Assembly: GCA_034766995.1 (NCBI GenBank)
Contig: CM068325.1
Location: 8,889,616 to 8,953,615, forward strand
Length of the DNA: 64,000 bases
Direction of reading: 5' to 3'
From: Acanthacorydalis orientalis
Lineage: Eukaryota; Arthropoda; Insecta; Megaloptera; Corydalidae
Shown here: positions 56,760 through 64,000 of the stretch, piece by piece
Numbering within the stretch: position 1 is the stretch's first letter
Layout of the letters: each line of letters starts with the position of its first letter
The notes under the pieces: generated by a model
What the model was told of the DNA's origin: nothing
What the model saw: only the letters and a program-made list of their open reading frames with translations
The model's database searches: none
Made by a program: the position numbers and the translations under genes

Positions 56760-59700
56760 AGAAATTATTATTCGCCGTCACGACCTGGTCGTCCGAATTC
56801 TCCGCCTCTAGGATTTCTTTTCCGTCCGTGCTCGTCTCCGGCACGGCTTCCCGGAGGAGGCGTCCGGTCGCGTCTGTGCAGAAGATTTCTCACAGACACC
56901 TTGGATCCCGTCGTCCGAATTTTCCGCATCTATGATTTCTGTTTCGTCCGTGCTCGTCTCCGGCACGGCTTCCCGGAGGAGGCTTATGGTCGCGTCTGTG
57001 CAGAAGATTTCTCACAGACACCTTGGATTCCGTCGTCTGAATTTTCCGCATCTATGATTTCTGTTCCGTCCGTTCTTTTGTCCGGCACGCTCTCCCGGAG
57101 GAGGCGTCCGGTCGCGTCTGTGCAGAAGATTTCTCACAGACACCTTGGATTCCGTCGTCTGAATTTTCCGCATCTATGATTTCTGTTCCGTCCGTTCTTT
57201 TGTCCGGCACGCTCTCCCGGAGGAGGCGTCCGGTCGCGTCTGTGCAGAAGATTTCTCACAGACACGCGTGACGCGAGAGTGCTGTATCGGCTTTCCGGCG
57301 TCGATGTCCCGGACGAGTCTGGAAAAGAACGACTCGTGAAAACCGCCGCGACGTCCGTCATCTACGAGTACCTGTCGGCTCTGCCGAATATCTACGGCCG
57401 GCGTTCATGCCGTACTCGATCCCGGCCGCCGGCGAAATCGTTCGACGGTACACTAACGACCCGTTCAGCTCCTTCACAGAGTCGCAAAGAGCGAGCCATT
57501 CGATCGAGAAGTCGTGCGAGGTCTCCGGCTCGGTCTCGATGTTGTTCCGAAGGAGGCGTCCGGTCGCGTCTGTGTAGACGATTTCTCACAGACACCTTGG
57601 ATTCCGTCGTCCGAATTTTCCGCATCTATGATTTCTGTTCCGTCCGTTCTTTTGTCCGGCACGCTCTCCCGGAGGAGGCGTCCGGTCGCGTCTGTGCAGA
57701 AGAATTCTCACAGACACCTTGGATCCCGTCGTCCGAATTTTCCGCATCTATGATTTCTGTTCCGTCCGTTCTTTTGTCCGGCACGCTCTCCCGGAGGAGG
57801 CGTCCGGTCGCGTCTGTGCAGAAGATTTCTCACAGACACCTTGGATCCCGTCGTCCGAATTTTCCGCATCTAGGATTTCTGTTCCGTCCGTGCTCGTGTC
57901 CGGCACGTCCTCCCGGAGGAGGCGTCAGGTCGCGTCTGTGCAGAAGATTTCTCACAGACACCTCGGATCCCGTCGTCCGAATTTTCCGCATCTAGGATTT
58001 CTGTTCCGTCGGTGCTTGTGTCCGGCACGCTCTCCAGGAGGAGGCGTCCGGTCGCGTCTGTGCAGAAGATTTCTCACAGACACCTCGGATCCCGTCGTCC
58101 GAATTTTCCGCATCTAGGATTTCTGTTCCGTCCGTGCTCGTGTCCGGCACGTCCTCCCGGAGGAGGCGTCCGGTCGCGTCTGTGCAGAAAATTTCTCACA
58201 GACACATTGGATCCCGTCGTCCGAATTTTCCGCATCTAGGATTTCTGTTCCGTCCGTGCTAGTGTCCGGCACGACTCGTACCTCCTCAGAAGAACACGCG
58301 CATCCGCGTCTGACAAGTTGCGGATTCGATGTCCTCTTGCCGGACGCGGAAGGATGTGATACTTGAAGCGACAATTGGCGCTCTTCCACGTTCTCTGGAG
58401 ATTACCGGAGGAGGCTTATGGTCGAGTCTGTGCAGAAGATTTCTCACAGACACCTTGGATCCCGTCGTCCGAATTTTCCGCATCTAGGATTTCTGTTCCG
58501 TCCGTTCTTTTGTCCGGCACGCTCTCCCGGAGGAGGCGTCCGGTCGCGTCTGTGCAGAAGATTTCTCACAGACACCTTGGATCCCGTCGTCCGAATTTTC
58601 CGCATCTAGGATTTCTGTTTCGTCCGTGCTCGTCTCCGGCACGGCTTCCCGGAGGAGGCTTATGGTCGCGTCTGTGCAGAAGATTTCTCACAGACACCTT
58701 GGATTCCGTCGTCTGAATTTTCCGCATCTATGATTTCTGTTCCGTCCGTTCTTTTGTCCGGCACGCTCTCCCGGAGGAGGCGTCCGGTCGCGTCTGTGCA
58801 GAAGATTTCTCACAGACACCTTGGATTCCGTCGTCTGAATTTTCCGCATCTATGATTTCTGTTCCGTCCGTTCTTTTGTCCGGCACGCTCTCCCGGAGGA
58901 GGCGTCCGGTCGCGTCTGTGCAGAAGATTTCTCACAGACACGCGTGACGCGAGAGTGCTGTATCGGCTTTCCGGCGTCGATGTCCCGGACGAGTCTGGAA
59001 AAGAACGACTCGTGAAAACCGCCGCGACGTCCGTCATCTACGAGTACCTGTCGGCTCTGCCGAATATCTACGGCCGGCGTTCATGCCGTACTCGATCCCG
59101 GCCGCCGGCGAAATCGTTCGACGGTACACTAACGACCCGTTCAGCTCCTTCACAGAGTCGCAAAGAGCGAGCCATTCGATCGAGAAGTCGTGCGAGGTCT
59201 CCGGCTCGGTCTCGATGTTGTTCCGAAGGAGGCGTCCGGTCGCGTCTGTGTAGACGATTTCTCACAGACACCTTGGATTCCGTCGTCCGAATTTTCCGCA
59301 TCTATGATTTCTGTTCCGTCCGTTCTTTTGTCCGGCACGCTCTCCCGGAGGAGGCGTCCGGTCGCGTCTGTGCAGAAGAATTCTCACAGACACCTTGGAT
59401 CCCGTCGTCCGAATTTTCCGCATCTATGATTTCTGTTCCGTCCGTTCTTTTGTCCGGCACGCTCTCCCGGAGGAGGCGTCCGGTCGCGTCTGTGCAGAAG
59501 ATTTCTCACAGACACCTTGGATCCCGTCGTCCGAATTTTCCGCATCTAGGATTTCTGTTCCGTCCGTGCTCGTGTCCGGCACGTCCTCCCGGAGGAGGCG
59601 TCAGGTCGCGTCTGTGCAGAAGATTTCTCACAGACACCTCGGATCCCGTCGTCCGAATTTTCCGCATCTAGGATTTCTGTTCCGTCGGTGCTTGTGTCCG

Positions 59701-61111
59701 GCACGCTCTCCAGGAGGAGGCGTCCGGTCGCGTCTGTGCAGAAGATTTCTCACAGACACCTCGGATCCCGTCGTCCGAATTTTCCGCATCTAGGATTTCT
59801 GTTCCGTCCGTGCTCGTGTCCGGCACGTCCTCCCGGAGGAGGCGTCCGGTCGCGTCTGTGCAGAAAATTTCTCACAGACACATTGGATCCCGTCGTCCGA
59901 ATTTTCCGCATCTAGGATTTCTGTTCCGTCCGTGCTAGTGTCCGGCACGACTCGTACCTCCTCAGAAGAACACGCGCATCCGCGTCTGACAAGTTGCGGA
60001 TTCGATGTCCTCTTGCCGGACGCGGAAGGATGTGATACTTGAAGCGACAATTGGCGCTCTTCCACGTTCTCTGGAGATTACCGGAGGAGGCTTATGGTCG
60101 AGTCTGTGCAGAAGATTTCTCACAGACACCTTGGATCCCGTCGTCCGAATTTTCCGCATCTAGGATTTCTGTTCCGTCCGTTATTTTGTCCGGCACGCTC
60201 TCCCGGAGGAGGCGTCCGGTCGCGTCTGTGCAGAAGATTTCTCACAGACACCTTGGATCCCGTCGTCCGAATTTTCCGCATCTAGGATTTCTGTTCCGTC
60301 CGTGCTCGTGTCCGGCACGTCCTCCCGGAGGAGGCGTCCGGTCGCGTCCGTGCAGAAGATTTCTCACAGACACATTGGATCCCGTCGTCCGAATTTTCCG
60401 CATCTAGGATTTCTGTTCCGTCCGTGCTCGTGTCCGGCACGTCCTCCCGGAGGAGGCGTCCGGTCGCGTCTGTGCAGAAGATTTCTCACAGACACATTGG
60501 ATCCCGTCGTCCGAATTTTCCGCATCTAGGATTTCTGTTCCGTCCGTGCTAGTGTCCGGCACGACTCGTACCTCCTCAGAAGAACACGCGCATCCGCGTC
60601 TGACAAGTTGCGGATTCGATGTCCTCTTGCCGGACGCGGAAGGATGTGATACTTGAAGCGACAATTGGCGCTCTTCCACGTTCTCTGGAGATTCCCGGAG
60701 GAGGCTTATGGTCGAGTCTGTGCAGAAGATTTCTCACAGACACATTGGATCCCGTCGTCCGAATTTTCCGCATCTAGGATTTCTGTTCCGTCCGTGCTAG
60801 TGTCCGGCACGACTCGTACCTCCTCAGAAGAACACGCGCATCCGCGTCTGACAAGTTGCGGATTCGATGTCCTCTTGCCGGACGCGGAAGGATGTGATAC
60901 TTGAAGCGACAATTGGCGCTCTTCCACGTTCTCTGGAGATTCCCGGAGGAGGCTTATGGTCGAGTCTGTGCAGAAGATTTCTCACAGACACCTTGGATCC
61001 CGTCGTCCGAATTTTCCGCATCTAGGATTTCTGTTCCGTCCGTGCTCGTGTCCGGCACGTCCTCCCGGAGGAGGCGTCCGGTCGCGTCTGTGCAGAAGAT
61101 TTCTCACAGAC
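56760..61111. repeat. 123-bp minisatellite with conserved hairpins and higher-order structure
   Basis: The basic unit holds GTCTGTGCAGAAGATTTCTC, ACAGACACCTTGGAT, CCCGTCGTCCGAATTTTCCG, CATCTAGGATTTCTGTTCCG and CCTCCCGGAGGAGG. GTCTGTG/CACAGAC and CCTCC/GGAGG are perfect inverted repeats. A longer variant unit (GACTCGTACCTCCTCAGAAG to CTCTGGAGATT) occurs near 58268, 59944, 60558 and 60806. Because 123 is a multiple of three, several frames stay open on both strands; I do not treat them as genes. Confidence 0.9.
56941..60292. repeat. 1676-bp tandem segmental duplication within the minisatellite
   Basis: 56941-58616 and 58617-60292 are nearly identical, offset by 1676 bp, including a non-repetitive insert (57262-57545 and 58938-59221). 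One difference is C/A near 60182. The similarity shows a very recent duplication or an assembly artefact. Confidence 0.88.
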
Positions 61112-61677
61112 CGGTCGAAGTGGGTTCGTCCTCGTGGTGACCGGGGGATCCAGTGTTTGTCGTGTAGTATGTTATTTTGAGCCTTTTCTTTTCTGTTTAC
61201 CTTTTCTTTTTTTTTTCTTCTTTTCTGGGTTGCGTATAGGTGGCCTGTGTCCTCCACTAAGTGGGCACTTTTGCTCTTTGTAACATGCTGACTCTCACTG
61301 GATGCGGAACGCCCACCCATGTGTTTGCCGTGCATGGAGACCTGTGTCGTTGGAAACGGGGATCCTGAAAGTTGAGGGAGCTCGTCTTTTTCGGATACTT
61401 ATATTCGTGCCCCAATACACTTTTTTGGCCCTTGCTTCAGCTAAACAGGCGGCCCGGGGCTAACCCACCCCGGGTCAATCGGCTTCCGGTGCTCCTTATG
61501 AGACGGATTGGGTGACGGACCCGGACTGCAGGGACGCGTTTGGCTCGTTTTCCTTGTTTTTTGGGTCCTATATCATCTGGACAACCCTGGCGTCCGCACC
61601 GGTTTGCGGATACGGCGTCCCCTTGTTGGGCTCCGTGGTGGGTGGGGACCCAGGTGACGAAATTTTAAAATTTTCCC

Positions 61678-62925
61678 ATGGAAAAACAAACAACCACACC
61701 CCCTCCCTCTGGAGTAAAGAGGAGACGACCCGTTTATAAGGGTCGTTTGAGCTTGACTAAGGAGAAGGAGGAGCTTGCTCCCCGGTTTCTGGTCATCTCC
61801 AGAAAGGAGGGAGACTTTTCGAAAGTTTCTCCCTTCCTAATACAAAAAGTTATCTATGGACAAATAGGCACGGTTAAATCAACTAAAAAACTAAGAGATG
61901 GGACATTACTAGTTGAATCTGTCAGCAATTCACAATCCAACAAACTGCTACAGATGACTAAGTTCTTTGAATACGAGATAAGTGTAACTCCGCACAAGAC
62001 CCTTAATTCGAGCAAAGGGGTTATCTCGTGCTTCGATCTTCTCAACTGTACCATCGAGGAGATCAAAGAGAATTTGGCAAGTCAAGGTGTGGAGGACGTA
62101 TCCCGCATCTTGACACGAAGAGATGGCGAACTAAAACCAACATCGTCCATCATATTAACGTTCAACACGCCATTTCTCCCTCCGAGCATCGACGCAGGAA
62201 TTCATCCATTGAGAGTTCGGCCTTACATCCCGAACCCGATGAGATGTTTCCATTGTCAGAAATTCGGTCATATTTCTGACCGATGCACTGCAAAGACATC
62301 TATTTGCGCTTGTGGCAAACCAGTTCACTTGGGTTCCATCTGCAAGGAACCCATGTCCTGTGTGAACTGCGACGGGAGCCATTCAGCTCGCTCCCGCGAC
62401 TGCCCTAAATATAAGGAGGAACGTGCGATTCAGGAGATAAAAACCATTCAAAGGATCTCGATCGCTGAAGCTAGGAAAATCTACATTCAAAGAACTCCAG
62501 TCGCGCTTCAGACATCTTTTGCTCGCGTTGTATCGAAACAACGCCAAACAACGAGCACCTCAACGCAGACATCGGACATGAGTACGCAGACTGCCGCGAC
62601 TCCAGCGCTCGCTGAAGCACCACCGGCAGTGCCCATTACCGTGTCTGTCGTGAAGAAACCGTCCGTCGTCAAAGAATCAAGAGTAAAAACTTCAGAAGAA
62701 AAAATTGAAAAACCGAGGGAGTCAGTCCTAAAGACTCCCAAAACTCTCGATCTTACCCCCAATCTGGCTGCAATTGATCCAGATAAAAAAAGAGAAGGCT
62801 CCTCTGAGAGCCACAAATCTGGTCTATCGCTTTCCGCATCCACGATGGAAACATCTGGATCCGAAAGCGATAAAAAGAATACTCAGACCAAAAGACGACG
62901 AGATAAGGTTCGTTTGAAGCGATGA
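61678..62925 (+). CDS. LINE ORF1 (gag-like, zinc knuckles), 415 aa
   Basis: An uninterrupted ORF starts at ATG 61678 (MEKQTTTPPPSG). A middle domain (about 35-180) resembles the RNA-recognition-like fold of LINE ORF1. Knuckles follow at about residues 183-240: CFHCQKFGHISDRC, CACGKPVHLGSIC and CVNCDGSHSARSRDC. The tail is Thr/Ser/Lys-rich with QTSDMSTQTAATP. The product coats element RNA. The stop overlaps the ORF2 start (ATGA at 62922-62925), which suggests termination-reinitiation. Frame and motifs are intact. Confidence 0.88.
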   Translation: MEKQTTTPPPSGVKRRRPVYKGRLSLTKEKEELAPRFLVISRKEGDFSKVSPFLIQKVIYGQIGTVKSTKKLRDGTLLVESVSNSQSNKLLQMTKFFEYEISVTPHKTLNSSKGVISCFDLLNCTIEEIKENLASQGVEDVSRILTRRDGELKPTSSIILTFNTPFLPPSIDAGIHPLRVRPYIPNPMRCFHCQKFGHISDRCTAKTSICACGKPVHLGSICKEPMSCVNCDGSHSARSRDCPKYKEERAIQEIKTIQRISIAEARKIYIQRTPVALQTSFARVVSKQRQTTSTSTQTSDMSTQTAATPALAEAPPAVPITVSVVKKPSVVKESRVKTSEEKIEKPRESVLKTPKTLDLTPNLAAIDPDKKREGSSESHKSGLSLSASTMETSGSESDKKNTQTKRRRDKVRLKR

Positions 62926-64000
62926 ACCCGAAAATGAACACCTTGTTACAGTGGAATTGTAATGGTCTCACTACTCGCCTCGCGGAACTCCGAATGTTAA
63001 TCTCTGACATCCATCCCGTGTGTGTCTGTCTTCAAGAGACACGTCTTAGAGACACCTCCTCCGTCACAATCCGTGGCTATAGCCCTTTTCGAAAGGACTA
63101 TGTCACGGATGATCGACCTCGTGGCGGAGTCGCAATATTAGTCAGGGATGACACTTTCTGTGAAGAGGTTCCGCTGAATACAACTTTCCAAGTTGTAGCT
63201 GTACGTTTGGCCCTACCTACCACTCAGAGTCACAATTGTCAGTTTCTATATTCCTCCGGACGAGATCATCACTGCTGATCAACTCAGAATGATCTCACGT
63301 CAACTTCCGTCTCCCTTTGTCCTCGTCGGAGACTTGAACTGCCACAATCCCTTGTGGGGTTCATTAACGACGAACCGAAGAGGTGTAGCCATCGAGGAAT
63401 TCTGTGACTCAGAATCTGTTGTTATTCTGAATACGGGAAATAACGCACACTTCAGCGCTGCATCAGGCACATTCAGTTCCATCGACATCAGCTTGTGCAG
63501 CGCTACTATTTCCCCGTATCTTGAGTGGAACGTACATGAGGATTTATGCGGTAGTGACCATTTTCCTATTATTGTGAATTTGCCTGTCCGGCAATCCCAG
63601 CAGCCGAGATGTCGCCGTTGGCGTCTCGCTAGGGCCGACTGGGAAGCATTCCAAAACGCCCTCAACTTCGATCAGACGCACGAAGAAGACGTGGACTCCG
63701 TGGCAGAGGCTCTGACCTCGTCAATCGTCGAAGCCGCAGAGTTATCCATCCCAAAAACGTCAGGCCGGCTACGACGACCATCAGTCCCTTGGTGGTCTGA
63801 GGACTGTCGCATCGTAATCCGCGACAGACGCCGTGCCCTCCGTAGATTCAACACTGCTCCTACGGATGAGAATCTGATCGAGTTTAAGCGTAAACGTGCC
63901 GTCGCACGTAAAACAATAATGGAGGCCAAGAAGTCTTCTTGGCAAAGATACGTCTCCACTGTAACAAGTGCCACTCCGTCATCGGAGGTTTGGCAAAAAA
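62922..64000 (+). pseudogene. LINE ORF2, endonuclease domain with one frameshift, 3' end outside window
   Basis: ATG 62922 opens MNPKMNTLLQWNCNGL (endonuclease motif I), followed by CVCLQETRL. At about 63225-63235 the frame shifts by one base. The second frame (from TIVSFYIPPDE) carries FVLVGDLNCHNPLWGS, SSIDISLCS and CGSDHFPIIV, the remaining apurinic-type endonuclease motifs. It then runs through the linker (VPWWSEDCRIVIRDRRRALRRF) to the window edge. Reverse transcriptase motifs are not reached. The single frameshift disables this copy unless it is a consensus error. Confidence 0.85.

Larger units (their letters stand above)
61112..64000 (+). mobile_element. Jockey-superfamily LINE, 5' part, cut by the window edge
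   Basis: It starts abruptly where the minisatellite ends (CACAGA|CCGGTCG) and has about 565 bp of GC-rich leader, ORF1 and the first third of ORF2. ORF1 and ORF2 overlap by ATGA. Zinc-knuckle ORF1 plus apurinic-type endonuclease places it in the jockey/I/R1 group; I cannot name the clade without the reverse transcriptase. It is a different class from the Utopia elements. Confidence 0.85.

Noticed and set aside
57279..57995. 238-codon plus-strand ORF, repeated at 58955-59671
   Set aside because: Most of it is the 123-bp repeat read in an accidentally open frame; only the first 60 or so codons are non-repeat, and they match nothing I know.

Overview
The window looks like an animal nuclear genome, most likely an insect and perhaps a hymenopteran. 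The reasons are GT-AG introns, several satellite arrays, long (TA)n/(CA)n tracts, mariner and TTAA-type DNA transposons, an insect-type TATA/Inr/DPE core promoter, and U2 snRNA genes occupied by Utopia-type retrotransposons, a lineage I recall as target-specific in wasps. The species cannot be fixed from sequence alone.

Positions 1-29040 form a U2 snRNA locus. Two U2 5' parts (6113-6173 on -, 17517-17567 on +) point away from each other and sit at the outer ends of a large inverted repeat (6113-10835 and 13575-17567) around a unique centre. No U2 gene here is intact. Each is split after nucleotide 40 by site-specific non-LTR retrotransposons with two N-terminal zinc fingers, a reverse transcriptase and a C-terminal restriction-like endonuclease. 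Two families are present, here called Utopia-1 and Utopia-2, each with one uninterrupted ORF (1330 aa at 1639-5631; 1248 aa at 19831-23577). Truncated Utopia-1 copies, U2 3' parts, a conserved U2 downstream spacer and a microsatellite repeat as units out to 29040. The elements lie in the same orientation as U2 and could be read from the U2 promoter. The Utopia-1 3' UTR carries a 14-nt stretch complementary to U2 just beside the insertion site. Its 5' UTR holds four stem-loops, three of which keep pairing through base changes between two copies (two by compensatory pairs).

29041-38330 is repeat-rich: a copia-like LTR, a decayed mariner, a TTAA element, an ankyrin-repeat gene (32493-33677, -), a mariner MITE, two satellites (184 and about 170 bp periods) and an internally deleted mariner with intact ends. 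38333-41836 holds seven exons of a coiled-coil gene resembling the outer dynein arm docking protein CCDC151/ODAD3. Two single-base frameshifts interrupt it, and its last exon lies between two arrays of the same 185-bp satellite.

43640-61111 contains an 81-bp minisatellite, a GC-rich stretch with scattered splice signals but no recognised protein, a 430-bp repeat, a strong core promoter at 52974-53038, a T-rich satellite that may fill an intron, and a 123-bp hairpin-forming minisatellite with a 1676-bp tandem duplication. 61112-64000 is the 5' part of a jockey-superfamily LINE (ORF1 and the endonuclease part of ORF2), cut by the window edge.
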